Of a stretch of 64,000 nt of DNA, positions 1-7,940 are shown in pieces. The notes under the pieces were generated by a model. That model saw nothing but the letters and a program-made list of their open reading frames with translations. It ran no database searches and was not told where the DNA came from. Location of the stretch: the NCBI GenBank assembly GCA_029863305.1, contig JAOTVR010000004.1, positions 1 through 64,000 of the forward strand, written 5' to 3'. How positions within the stretch are numbered: the stretch's first letter is position 1; every line of letters starts with the position of its first letter. The position numbers were made by a program, and so were the translations under genes. The stretch comes from Gammaproteobacteria bacterium (GTDB lineage: Bacteria; Pseudomonadota; Gammaproteobacteria; Steroidobacterales; Woeseiaceae).

Positions 1-174
1 ATATTCTTCGCCGGTCTCGGGATGCAAAAACACCGGAAAGTCCTTGCCGACCTGTTTGTAGCCGGCATCCGTCAACTCCTTCGGTGTCGCGCCCACGACA
101 CACCAATCCCGTTCTTTGACAGGAAGCCCAAGCCGTTCGTCACGAACAGCACCACCGACGAGGTACACTTGCAT
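1..174 (-). CDS. cca: CCA tRNA nucleotidyltransferase, N-terminal fragment
   Basis: This is the first 58 codons of a CCA-adding enzyme, which builds or repairs the 3' CCA end of tRNAs in the cytoplasm; the rest lies beyond the window edge. The N-terminus shows the class II nucleotidyltransferase signature, with GGAVRD at residues 7-12 and ERDW at 21-24 (the metal-binding acidic pair), followed by the bacterial [17 protein letters not shown] segment. The ATG at 172-174 is the obvious family start. It is divergent from the aminopeptidase gene at 203, with only 28 bases between them. Family identification is secure; nothing can be said about the C-terminal HD domain. Confidence 0.93.
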   Translation of the reverse strand, partial: MQVYLVGGAVRDERLGLPVKERDWCVVGATPKELTDAGYKQVGKDFPVFLHPETGEEY

Positions 175-202
175 GCGGCGATTCTAGCATTGAGGGACAG
201 CC

Positions 203-1231
203 ATGATTTCGATGTTCGATCGAAAGCTCCTGCGGGCTGTCGTCGTTACCGGATTCCTCACATCGATCTCCGGGTGCTACTACATGCAGGCGGCAAGTGG
301 GCAGTTCGAAGTCATGCACAAGCGCGTGCCGATTACGGAGATCGTCAAGGCCAGTGATACACCGACCGAACTTGCGGCACGTCTCAGGCTGGTCGATTCC
401 GCACGGCAGTTCGCGATCGACGAATTAGGGCTTCCCGACAACGACAGTTACCGCAGTTACGCGGATATCGAACGTGACTATGTCGTCTGGAATGTGTTCG
501 CAGCCGCGGAATTCTCTCTCACGCCCAAGCGCTGGTGTTGCCCCATTGCCGGCTGCGTAAGCTACCGCGGCTATTTTTCGGAGGACGCAGCACGCAAAAA
601 AGCCGCGCGGTTACAAGGCAAGGGATATGACGTCGCCGTCGGTGGGGTCGTCGCATATTCAACGCTTGGCAGGTTCAGCGACCCTGTTCTGAACACAATG
701 ATGCGTTGGCAGGACTCGGATCTGATTGCGGTCATGTTCCATGAGCTTGCGCACCAGGTGCTTTACGTTAAGGATGATTCCGAGTTCAACGAGTCCTTTG
801 CTACCGCAGTCGAAGAGTTTGCGATAGAGCGCTGGCTCAAGAGCCGTGACCAGGTAAACGAACTTGTCGCGTATCGGGAAAATCGCGATTTTCGACAACG
901 ACTCATGCTTTACGTCGAGTCGGCGCGTGCGGATCTGCAGGCAATCTATTCTTCGGCGATCGATGTCCGGCAAATGCGATTACAAAAGCAGCAACGCTTG
1001 AGCCGCCTGAGTGACGAACTGAACACTGAAATCAATTTGTCGGGCCGCGAGTCGCCGCCCTGGCTGGACGAGAATCTGAACAACGCCAGACTCGCGTCGA
1101 TGAACCTGTATCACGGCCGCCTGGCGGAATTCCGCGGGCTGATGGTTGACTGCAACAATGACATTCGCTGTTTCTATGCGGCTGCGAAGGATCTTGCAGA
1201 AAGCAGCCTCCAGCGCGACTCTCGCGATTAA
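203..1231 (+). CDS. Predicted lipoprotein aminopeptidase (PF10023/COG4324 family)
   Basis: A 342-residue predicted zinc aminopeptidase of the COG4324 type. The N-terminus has a basic start, a hydrophobic stretch and a lipobox-like ISGC ending near residue 25, so it is probably a lipoprotein. The metal motif HELAH (about residues 179-183) is followed by NESFATAVEEFA, whose glutamate is the usual third zinc ligand of this family. The C-terminal third is charged and probably helical. The ATG at 203 has GAGGGA upstream; a second ATG lies three codons later. It runs toward slt on the opposite strand, and the two overlap by four bases at their stops. Substrates are unknown; 'aminopeptidase' is a family-level prediction. 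Confidence 0.85.
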   Translation: MISMFDRKLLRAVVVTGFLTSISGCYYMQAASGQFEVMHKRVPITEIVKASDTPTELAARLRLVDSARQFAIDELGLPDNDSYRSYADIERDYVVWNVFAAAEFSLTPKRWCCPIAGCVSYRGYFSEDAARKKAARLQGKGYDVAVGGVVAYSTLGRFSDPVLNTMMRWQDSDLIAVMFHELAHQVLYVKDDSEFNESFATAVEEFAIERWLKSRDQVNELVAYRENRDFRQRLMLYVESARADLQAIYSSAIDVRQMRLQKQQRLSRLSDELNTEINLSGRESPPWLDENLNNARLASMNLYHGRLAEFRGLMVDCNNDIRCFYAAAKDLAESSLQRDSRD

Positions 1232-3222
1232 TTGCTGGCGACCTGCTGCGGTTTTTCGGCCGCTTGTACAAGCAGCAATTCATCGGAAAGCCGCCGCATT
1301 TCACCGGTCATGCGCCAGTGGAATATCGAGTTGGCCGCCAATACCCGCCTGACATAGCCACGGGTTTCGTTGAAAGGAATATTTTCGATCCAGATGCGCG
1401 CATCAATCGTGCCTTTTTCGGGCAGCCACGCGTCGACGCGATGAGGGCCTGCATTATAGGCGGCCGTCGCAAGCACCTGATTACCGCCGTACCGTGCCGC
1501 CATTTGCCCGAGGTAGGTCGTGCCAAGCCGTATATTGCTTTCCGGGTCCGTCAGGGTCTCGAGTCCGGAGTAGGGCAGCTGCAGCTCCCGGGCAACGTCA
1601 CGACCGGTAGCCGGCATCAACTGCATCAGCCCGATTGCTCCTGCGCCAGAGCGCACATCGCGCATGAACAGACTCTCACTGCGCGTGATGGCATACGCCC
1701 AGGTCGGCGAGATGCTGGCAGCTTCGGCGTATCGCGGAATCGTGCCGTGGTACGGCAACGGATAGCGCAGGGCCAGGTCATCAAAATCACCAACACTCGC
1801 GGCGGCGGCAATTGCCCGTGAGTGCCAACCCCAGCGATCGGCAAGTATGGCAGCCTGCATCTTGCCGTCGGAATCGAAATGGCGGATTACGGCATCCCAC
1901 TCGGATCGGCCGCGCCCCTCGAGGCCGACCAGAAATAATTCGCGTGCACGCTGCAGATCCGGCCGGGTCGTGAGCGCGGCGATCTTGTCTTCATCGGCCA
2001 CAAATTCATTGCTGCCGAATACATAAGCCGTTCCGAGTTCGTCGGCTGCGAGAAAACCGTAATAGCTGCGCTCGAGCGAAAGCGGCTCAAGGATTTCCCG
2101 AGCTTGCTTGATCATGTCCTTGCCCTGCAGCGCAATTGCGCGCCAGTACCGCCACTCCTCGGCATCACGTTCTGCGTCGGGCATTTCCTCGATATCTGCA
2201 ATCAGGTTCGCCCAGTCTTCATTGCGCAGGCTCGTACGTGCGCGCCAGCGCAACACCTCGTCATTCTGCGCGGCAACAGGCAGATTGCTCAGTAGCGCAT
2301 AAGCGCCGGGCAGTTTGTCACGCGCCATCCACAATGCGATGTGTCGCTCGGTGCGGTAGTCCTGTTCGGCAGAAAATCGACGCCCTTTGGATATGCCTCC
2401 CCACAATTGCAGCGCGAGTTCGGGGTCGTCATAGGTGATGCGTTCGATGGCGTATGCGAGCTGCTCGCGGGTCGACTCGTTGTTGATCCATTGTTTGTCA
2501 TTGCGGACAAAGGACTCGGGATCTCTCTGTGCCCTGAGCCACTGGCTGGCGATATCGATATGTGACGGGTCGATCGACTTGCCAAGCCAGCGCGCCATCG
2601 AAAATTCGCGAGCGTCGATGGCGAGCTCAAATCGCCTGACATAGTCGGCCGGACCGAGATGATGACCGTCCTCCAGAAACTCGAATACCGGATCGCACTC
2701 ATGTACCTGACTCCGGCCGACAGTCCACAATTCAATGGCGCGATTTACAACCCGCGGCGCCCTGCCTGCGGCAATTTCGGCGCGCAACGCCAGACAGTCC
2801 AGCTTCGCTATGTTCAAGCCCTGATAGAACTGCTGATAGATGTTGAAATAGGCATCGAGGTCCCCGCTCCGGGCCAGGTGCAGCGCGTACTGATAGCGCA
2901 GCTCTCGAGCCGGCTTGCTCGCGCCGTATTGACTCAGGAAATCCTCGATAACATCACGGCTGGTATTGCCGAGCGTGGCGCGCAGCCATGCTGCGCGGAG
3001 ATCGGGCCACAAAACGTACTTCTGCAGCATCTCCTGCTGTTCCGCCGAGAGGGCGTCAACAGGGTTCCAGTTGCCGCGCTCAACCGGCGCATACACTGTG
3101 AGAAAGAGTTCGCGCTGCTGCGCGACATCGCTGGCACAGGCAATATGCGACAGCATCGCTGCCACGACCAGCACGGCCAGGCGACCTTTAGATCCTTTTA
3201 TTGCGGTGTCGGCTTGCGGCAT
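1228..3222 (-). CDS. slt: Soluble lytic murein transglycosylase Slt
   Basis: A 664-residue periplasmic lytic transglycosylase that cleaves peptidoglycan glycan strands to 1,6-anhydromuropeptides. It begins with a signal peptide (MPQADTAIKGSKGRLAVLVV..., likely cut after SHIACA), followed by a long alpha-superhelical region typical of Slt70. The C-terminal SLT domain carries ITRSESLF with the catalytic Glu, GAIGLMQLMPATG, and the closing NIRLGTTYLGQM and AAYNAGPHRV motifs. The length matches Slt70. I chose the ATG at 3222 because it gives a proper signal peptide; a TTG at 3291 would add 23 residues and fall inside an inverted repeat. No clear Shine-Dalgarno precedes 3222: the bases there are the T-rich arm of that repeat. 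Confidence 0.93.
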   Translation of the reverse strand: MPQADTAIKGSKGRLAVLVVAAMLSHIACASDVAQQRELFLTVYAPVERGNWNPVDALSAEQQEMLQKYVLWPDLRAAWLRATLGNTSRDVIEDFLSQYGASKPARELRYQYALHLARSGDLDAYFNIYQQFYQGLNIAKLDCLALRAEIAAGRAPRVVNRAIELWTVGRSQVHECDPVFEFLEDGHHLGPADYVRRFELAIDAREFSMARWLGKSIDPSHIDIASQWLRAQRDPESFVRNDKQWINNESTREQLAYAIERITYDDPELALQLWGGISKGRRFSAEQDYRTERHIALWMARDKLPGAYALLSNLPVAAQNDEVLRWRARTSLRNEDWANLIADIEEMPDAERDAEEWRYWRAIALQGKDMIKQAREILEPLSLERSYYGFLAADELGTAYVFGSNEFVADEDKIAALTTRPDLQRARELFLVGLEGRGRSEWDAVIRHFDSDGKMQAAILADRWGWHSRAIAAAASVGDFDDLALRYPLPYHGTIPRYAEAASISPTWAYAITRSESLFMRDVRSGAGAIGLMQLMPATGRDVARELQLPYSGLETLTDPESNIRLGTTYLGQMAARYGGNQVLATAAYNAGPHRVDAWLPEKGTIDARIWIENIPFNETRGYVRRVLAANSIFHWRMTGEMRRLSDELLLVQAAEKPQQVASN

Positions 3223-3228
3223 AGTCGG

Positions 3229-3314
3229 AAAAATGGGGCCATTCGGCTTTATTGTCTCGATCTGCCAAGGATAACGCGACCTGCCCGGCAATAAAGCCGA
3301 ATGCCCCCATTTTT
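3229..3314. repeat. 26-bp inverted repeat with 34-base spacer between htrA-type gene and slt
   Basis: The left arm at 3229-3254 and the right arm at 3289-3314 are reverse complements over 26 bases with one mismatch. Each outer end is an A5 or T5 run next to a G/C block, and the inner part is CGGCTTTATTG or its complement. It fills most of the gap between the stop of the Do-family protease gene and the slt start. Folded in minus-strand RNA it would make a long stem ending in CCAUUUUU, so it may be a bidirectional terminator or attenuator. The 34-base loop is long for a simple terminator; a small mobile repeat is the alternative. Confidence 0.8.
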
Positions 3315-3321
3315 CGTTCTT

Positions 3322-4665
3322 CTAACGAATTTGCAGCATTATGGCGCGATCTCCACGTTGCACGAGCAAGAACAGGATTCTGTTCGCGCGTGCAATCTCG
3401 GTCAGTTGTGGCAGGTCGCGCACCGGGCGACGGTTGACCGCAGTAATGACGTCACCGGAACGCAGTCCGCGCTGCGCGGCCGGGCTGCCTGGCTCGACGG
3501 CGGTCACTTCGATACCACCCGTGCTGCTCGCCGACGAGGAGGCGAACTGCGCGCCTGCAAGGCCAGGGTGAATTTCGGTGCCGGCGCTTCGCGTAACCTG
3601 TTGCTGGCCGAGTTTTGCCGTCGCTGTCTTCGTCTTGCCGTCGCGAATGTACTTGATGCGAACATTTTCACCTGAGCCCATGAGCCCGATGGTGTTGCGC
3701 AGCTCAGAAGCATCGCTGATCGGCTTGTCATCTATGCCGACGATGATGTCGTCGACTTTGAGGCCGGCCTCCTCGGCGGCGGAGCCCGGGACGATCTCAG
3801 TGATCAGGGCGCCACGGTCAACTGCGGCATTCAGAGCTTCCGCCACTTCCGCGTCAATTGGCTGAATTGTGACGCCGAGCAATCCACGCCGCACTTCGCC
3901 GAAGTCCAGGATCTGCCGCATGATCGAACTTGCGATTTCGGTTGGCACCGCAAAGCCGATACCGACATTGCCGCCCGAGCGGCTGATGATCGCCGAGTTG
4001 ATGCCGACGAGTTCACCGCGCATGTTGACCAATGCGCCGCCCGAGTTCCCCGGGTTGATCGATGCATCGGTCTGAATGAAATCTTCATAACCGTTCCGGC
4101 TGATGCCAGTGCGGCCCAGCGCACTGACTATGCCCGAGGTCACGGTGTGGCCCAGGCCGAACGGATTGCCGATAGCCAGTACGAAGTCGCCAACGCGAAC
4201 CCTGTCAGAATCGCCTATCGGCATGTCGGTGAGGCCGTCGGCTTCGACTTTGAGCAAGGCAATGTCGGTCGCAGCGTCGGAGCCGACAACCTCCGCATCG
4301 TGAATCTCGCCGTCGATCAGCGAGATCTGAATCTCATCCGCATTTTCGACGACATGATGGTTGGTAAGAATGTAGCCACGTTTGGCATCGATGATGACGC
4401 CGGAACCGGCACTGGCTACCTCCCGGGCGCCGCCGGGCATGTCGGGCAAGCCGAAGAAACGGCGAAAGGCATCGTCGCCAAAGGGCGAATTCGTTGAAAC
4501 GGTCTGATTGACTCGAATATTCACCACGGCCGCAGACACCCGTTCGACCAGGGGCGCGAGGCTGGGTAGCGCCTGGCCGTCCGCAACAGCGGGCAGGGCC
4601 GCAGACGCGCCGGTCGAGAGTGCTAACAATATTCCGGCGCAATGTAGTCGGATTCTGGTTTTCAT
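3322..4665 (-). CDS. Do-family periplasmic serine protease/chaperone (DegQ/DegP/MucD type)
   Basis: A 447-residue HtrA protease for periplasmic protein quality control. It has an N-terminal signal peptide (MKTRIRLHCAGILLALSTGASA). The trypsin-like domain carries His in TNHHVVENAD, Asp in ATDIALLK and Ser in NPGNSGGAL. Two PDZ domains follow, the first near LLGVTIQP...GSAAEEAGLKVDDIIVGI and the second near GIEVTAVEPGSPAAQRGL. This is the DegP/DegQ/MucD layout; the short LA loop and total length favour DegQ or MucD. The ATG at 4665 is preferred because GAGG lies six bases upstream; an ATG at 4695 is possible. It sits upstream of slt on the same strand, separated by the inverted repeat. Confidence 0.9.
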   Translation of the reverse strand: MKTRIRLHCAGILLALSTGASAALPAVADGQALPSLAPLVERVSAAVVNIRVNQTVSTNSPFGDDAFRRFFGLPDMPGGAREVASAGSGVIIDAKRGYILTNHHVVENADEIQISLIDGEIHDAEVVGSDAATDIALLKVEADGLTDMPIGDSDRVRVGDFVLAIGNPFGLGHTVTSGIVSALGRTGISRNGYEDFIQTDASINPGNSGGALVNMRGELVGINSAIISRSGGNVGIGFAVPTEIASSIMRQILDFGEVRRGLLGVTIQPIDAEVAEALNAAVDRGALITEIVPGSAAEEAGLKVDDIIVGIDDKPISDASELRNTIGLMGSGENVRIKYIRDGKTKTATAKLGQQQVTRSAGTEIHPGLAGAQFASSSASSTGGIEVTAVEPGSPAAQRGLRSGDVITAVNRRPVRDLPQLTEIARANRILFLLVQRGDRAIMLQIR

Positions 4666-4780
4666 CAGGGGCCTCATTTGACGAATCGTGTTCATTATAA
4701 AGCACTAAGCGGTCGACACCCGCCGGCTGCTAAAAGTTCCGGACAGGTCGTTCCCAATCCGCGGGCCGCATGGACATGAT

Positions 4781-4811
4781 GCCCGACTGCAACGCTTCGT
4801 TGCAGTCGGGG
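4781..4811 (-). terminator. Hairpin after the small heat shock gene
   Basis: A 13-base-pair GC-rich stem (CCCGACTGCAACG and its complement) with a three-base loop lies 17 bases after the hsp20 stop codon. On the minus strand no U-run follows; on the plus strand CTTGTTTT follows. It is therefore a poor intrinsic terminator in the sense direction but a strong 3'-end stabilising hairpin, or a terminator acting on plus-strand transcripts. Confidence 0.55.
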
Positions 4812-4828
4812 CTTGTTTTCGAATTGCC

Positions 4829-5269
4829 TCAGGCCGCTTCGATCTTGATACGACGCGGCTGTATTTCGGGCAGCTTCGGGATCGAGATCTCGAGAACGCC
4901 GTTGGCGCTCTTCGCGGCGATTCCCTCTGCATCCGCCGTGTCGGGCAAAGAAAAGCGGCGGTAGAAGCGGCCGGTAACGCGCTCGAATCGTCGTACACCG
5001 TCAGTCTCGTCCGCCGTTTCCGCGTCGCGCCGACCCGAAACGCTTAGCACGCCATCCTCCATGCTGACCTCGATGTCGTCAGTGGCGACGCCGGGAACAT
5101 CGGCACGCAGAACAAAACGGTCCTTTTCTTCGACAATGTCCACGGCCGGCACCCAGTCCGCCAGCGGAGACTCCACGTCGCCACGCGCAACGCGGCGCGG
5201 CGCGAGGCGATCGAGATCGCGGTGCATCAGGTCAGCAAGCGACCATGGGTTAAAATGTACGAGATTCAT
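4829..5269 (-). CDS. Small heat shock protein (Hsp20/alpha-crystallin family)
   Basis: A 146-residue holdase chaperone that binds unfolding proteins in the cytoplasm. The alpha-crystallin domain spans about residues 40-130, with VDIVEEKDRFVLRADVPGV, SGRRDAE, FERVTGRFYRRFSLPD and the diagnostic NGVLEISIPK near the end. The short N-terminal arm begins MNLVHFNPWSLADLMHRDLD. The start at 5269 is fixed by AGGAG six bases upstream; longer readings upstream have no ribosome-binding site. The gene is monocistronic, with a heat-shock-like promoter sequence at 5338-5365 and a hairpin after its stop. Length is normal for the HspA/IbpA class; which subclass it belongs to is not clear. Confidence 0.93.
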   Translation of the reverse strand: MNLVHFNPWSLADLMHRDLDRLAPRRVARGDVESPLADWVPAVDIVEEKDRFVLRADVPGVATDDIEVSMEDGVLSVSGRRDAETADETDGVRRFERVTGRFYRRFSLPDTADAEGIAAKSANGVLEISIPKLPEIQPRRIKIEAA

Positions 5270-5337
5270 CCTTTTCTCCTGGCAATTAGCGTATGGCGAT
5301 TGAAAACCAGCTTTCGTCTGGTCGTCATTGAACGCTG

Positions 5338-5365
5338 AAATATGGACGTAAATTCGCAAATCAAG
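5338..5365 (-). promoter_or_regulatory. Possible sigma-32 (RpoH) promoter of the hsp20 gene
   Basis: On the minus strand CTTGATT (5365-5359) is followed after 13 bases by CCATATTT (5345-5338). This resembles the sigma-32 consensus of CTTGAA and CCCCATNT at about this spacing. It would start transcription about 60 bases before the hsp20 ATG. The match is partial and read by eye. Confidence 0.45.
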
Positions 5366-5433
5366 GCCGCAGTGACACGAAATGTCGGCCCATTTGTGGT
5401 CCTATTTTCGCGTATTGCGAGCTTTACTTAATG

Positions 5434-5449
5434 CCACTATATCTAGTGG
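5434..5449. promoter_or_regulatory. NrdR box 1
   Basis: CCACTATATCTAGTGG is a 16-base palindrome with arms CCACTA/TAGTGG. It agrees closely with the published NrdR consensus acaCwAtATaTwGtgt. NrdR is the ATP/dATP-sensing repressor of ribonucleotide reductase genes. The site lies about 65 bases upstream of the first nrdJ promoter. Confidence 0.75.
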
Positions 5450-5513
5450 ACAGAAAGTTTCATCAAAGTGTCATTTTTTTTCCCATGTTTTTAAAGCACT
5501 TACTGCAGAAGAA

Positions 5514-5542
5514 TTGATAACTTACTGTTTTTAATATATAAA
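5514..5542 (+). promoter_or_regulatory. Sigma-70-like promoter P1 for nrdJ
   Basis: TTGATA (5514-5519) and TATAAA (5537-5542) are separated by 17 bases, within A+T-rich DNA facing nrdJa. This is a strong match by eye, with a predicted start near 5549. Confidence 0.6.
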
Positions 5543-5570
5543 ATGCAATAGAGAAATTTCCACCAAACCC

Positions 5571-5599
5571 TTGACAGTCGCCCCCTACGGGCATAATCT
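5571..5599 (+). promoter_or_regulatory. Sigma-70-like promoter P2 for nrdJ
   Basis: A perfect TTGACA (5571-5576) is followed by TAATCT (5594-5599) after 17 bases; CATAAT two bases earlier is an alternative -10. Transcription would start near 5606, just before the second NrdR box, which is therefore placed to block this promoter. Confidence 0.55.
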
Positions 5600-5610
5600 T
5601 GTGACCGTTC

Positions 5611-5630
5611 GGACACAACATCTTGTGTCC
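5611..5630. promoter_or_regulatory. NrdR box 2
   Basis: GGACACAA-CATC-TTGTGTCC is a perfect inverted repeat with 8-base arms. Its inner 16 bases (5613-5628) match the NrdR consensus acaCwAtATaTwGtgt at almost every position. It lies at roughly +6 to +25 of promoter P2, a repressing position. Confidence 0.8.
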
Positions 5631-5773
5631 AATCAAGAAGGGAAAAGAGGCCATTTCTGGCACTCGCCGCGTGGCAGGGCACGTGCGGTGGGCAGGCGTC
5701 TGTTTCCTTCATAAAAATGTTTCAATACAAGAACTCGGGGTCTCCACAGGGAGCAAGGGGAGTAAAATAGGCG

Positions 5774-7933
5774 ATGAAGTCTGCCGCTCATTTGGAAACG
5801 CACACGGTCACCGACATTGAATTTCAGGCAGCGTCGATCGATATTTGGGATGCGAAGTATCGATTGACCGCCAAAGATGGTAACAAGATCGACGCGACGA
5901 TAGACGACACCTACAAGCGCGTCGCAAGAGCGCTGGCGGGCGTCGAAATCGAATCGAAGCGCGAGCATTTTAACAGGGAGTTTCTCTGGGCATTGCGCAG
6001 TGGCGCGATACCTGCCGGTCGGATCATGTCCAACGCGGGCGCCCGGGAACATAAGCCGGCTACATCGACGATCAACTGTACCGTGTCCGGCACAGTTGGT
6101 GATTCGATGGATAACATCCTCAACAAGGTTCATGAGGCGGGACTAACGCTCAAGGCTGGCTGTGGCATCGGCTACGAGTTCTCAACGCTGCGCCCCAAGG
6201 GTGCCTATGTTACGGGGGCTGGCGCTTATACGTCGGGGCCGCTGTCGTTCATGGATATCTACGACAAGATGTGTTTCACCGTGTCGTCGGCGGGCGGGCG
6301 TCGTGGCGCGCAAATGGGCACCTTCGATGTCGGTCACCCCGACGTCATGGAGTTCATTCGCGCGAAGCGTGAAGACGGGCGTTTGCGACAATTCAACCTG
6401 TCCTTGCTGGTGACTGACGAGTTCATGCAGGCCGTCATCAACGAGGACGACTGGCGTCTTGCGTTTCCGGTCACGCAAAAAGAAGTTGACGATGAAGAGC
6501 TCGATATCAACAACAGCGCACAATTCGTATGGCGCGAGTGGCCGGAACCGGGCAACTACGTGAGCGACTCGCGAGGTCTGGTTGCCTGCAAGATCTACAA
6601 GACGTTGCCGGCGCGACGCGTCTGGGACCTGATAATGGCGTCCACCTACGACTTTGCCGAACCCGGGTTCGTCCTGATCGACAAAGTCAACGAGATGAAC
6701 AACAACTGGTTCGACGAGAACATACGTGCTACCAATCCCTGTGGCGAGCAACCGTTGCCGCCGTATGGCTCATGCTTGCTGGGCTCGATTAACCTGACGC
6801 GATTCGTCATTGATCCGTTTACCGCGAAAGCGCGCTTCGACTGGGATGCGTTTCGCAAAGTCGTCAAGATCTTCACGCGCATGCTCGATAATGTCGTTGA
6901 GATCAACGGCCTGCCTTTGCCGCAGCAGCGCAACGAAATTCAAAGAAAACGTCGGCACGGGATGGGCTTTCTCGGCCTCGGGTCGACAATCACGATGCTG
7001 CGTATGCGATACGGCGACGATAAAGCCATTGAATTCACCGAGGAAGTGGCGCGGCAACTGGCGCTGGCGGGTTGGGAAGAAGCATTGGAACTGGCCGAGG
7101 AAAAAGGCCCGGCACCAATCATGACAGAGCAATTCGAGGTAACAGAAGAAATGCTGCGCAAGCGCCCGGAGATGATCGCAGACGGTTACCAGGTCGGCGA
7201 CAAGGTGCCCGGCAGGATTTTGCATGCGCGTTATAGCCGATACATGCAGCGGATTGCCGCGGAAGCACCGCAGCTGGTGCAGCAATTGGCCGAAACCGGC
7301 TCCCGCTTCACGCATCACAGTTCGATCGCTCCAACCGGGACGATTTCCCTGTCGCTTGCCAACAACGCAAGTAACGGCATCGAGCCGAGTTTCGCGCACC
7401 ATTATTTTCGCAACGTCATACGCCAGGGTAAGAAAACCAAGGAAAAGGTGGACGTTTACTCGTTCGAGCTATTGGCCTACCGCGAATTGGTCAACAAGGA
7501 GGCGATGCCGTCTGCTGCGGGAGGCGATAATTCGTCGGCCAATAATCTGCCCGATTACTTCATTACGGCCGAAGACGTTTCGCCGAAAGCGCACGTGGAT
7601 ATACAGGCAGCTGCGCAGAAGTGGATTGATTCGTCGATCTCGAAGACGGCGAACGTACCAACCGATTACGACTACGAAGACTTCAAACACATCTATTTGT
7701 ATGCCTACGAGCAGGGGCTGAAGGGATGTACGACATTCCGTTTTAACCCCGAAGCTTTCCAGGGCGTACTGGTCAAGGAAAAAGACCTGAAGAACACGGT
7801 CTATATATTTGAGCTTGCCGACGGGTCGACCATCGAGCTGAAGGGTGACGAGGAAATAGACTATGACGGTGAGGTTCACACCGCCGCCAATCTGTTCGAC
7901 GCCCTGAAAGAAGGCTACTACGGAAAATTTTGA
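5774..7933 (+). CDS. nrdJa: Adenosylcobalamin-dependent ribonucleoside-diphosphate reductase, catalytic part (NrdJa)
   Basis: A 719-residue class II ribonucleotide reductase that makes deoxyribonucleotides with a B12-generated thiyl radical and needs no oxygen. The ten-stranded barrel carries the redox cysteine in TINCTVSG (Cys102), the radical-site signature NPCGEQ (Asn321, Cys323, Glu325), SCLLGSINL, and the phosphate-binding SIAPTGTISL. The chain ends after the barrel, without the C-terminal CxxC tail; that part is encoded by the next gene. This is the split NrdJa/NrdJb form known from Pseudomonas aeruginosa. Start at the ATG after GGGGAG; the N-terminus has no obvious ATP cone. Two NrdR boxes and two promoters lie upstream. 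Confidence 0.95.
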   Translation: MKSAAHLETHTVTDIEFQAASIDIWDAKYRLTAKDGNKIDATIDDTYKRVARALAGVEIESKREHFNREFLWALRSGAIPAGRIMSNAGAREHKPATSTINCTVSGTVGDSMDNILNKVHEAGLTLKAGCGIGYEFSTLRPKGAYVTGAGAYTSGPLSFMDIYDKMCFTVSSAGGRRGAQMGTFDVGHPDVMEFIRAKREDGRLRQFNLSLLVTDEFMQAVINEDDWRLAFPVTQKEVDDEELDINNSAQFVWREWPEPGNYVSDSRGLVACKIYKTLPARRVWDLIMASTYDFAEPGFVLIDKVNEMNNNWFDENIRATNPCGEQPLPPYGSCLLGSINLTRFVIDPFTAKARFDWDAFRKVVKIFTRMLDNVVEINGLPLPQQRNEIQRKRRHGMGFLGLGSTITMLRMRYGDDKAIEFTEEVARQLALAGWEEALELAEEKGPAPIMTEQFEVTEEMLRKRPEMIADGYQVGDKVPGRILHARYSRYMQRIAAEAPQLVQQLAETGSRFTHHSSIAPTGTISLSLANNASNGIEPSFAHHYFRNVIRQGKKTKEKVDVYSFELLAYRELVNKEAMPSAAGGDNSSANNLPDYFITAEDVSPKAHVDIQAAAQKWIDSSISKTANVPTDYDYEDFKHIYLYAYEQGLKGCTTFRFNPEAFQGVLVKEKDLKNTVYIFELADGSTIELKGDEEIDYDGEVHTAANLFDALKEGYYGKF

Positions 7934-7940
7934 GCAGACA

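Larger units (their letters stand above)
5270..5773. other. Regulatory intergenic region between hsp20 and nrdJa (504 bases)
   Basis: I see no gene here. The hsp20-proximal part holds the possible RpoH promoter. The centre (about 5450-5570) is clearly A+T-rich compared with the flanking genes and carries two sigma-70-like promoters toward nrdJa. Two NrdR-type palindromes lie at 5434-5449 and 5613-5628. The last 140 bases form an untranslated leader ending in GGGGAG before the nrdJa ATG. I found no cobalamin riboswitch core. Confidence 0.75.

Noticed and set aside
3223-3291. Longer slt starting at TTG 3291
   Set aside because: It would place 23 unrelated residues before a normal signal peptide and run through the inverted repeat.
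2104-3294. Plus-strand reading frames opposite slt
   Set aside because: They are long because of G+C-rich codon bias on the opposite strand; none shows a recognisable domain, and slt covers the region.
5600-5773. Cobalamin riboswitch in the nrdJ leader
   Set aside because: The leader length suits one, but I could not find the conserved B12-box or the GGGAA...GCCACTG core; the palindromes there fit NrdR instead.
7934-7940. Frameshift splitting one nrdJ gene
   Set aside because: Both reading frames have their own start and stop with family-like ends, and the split form is known in Pseudomonas.
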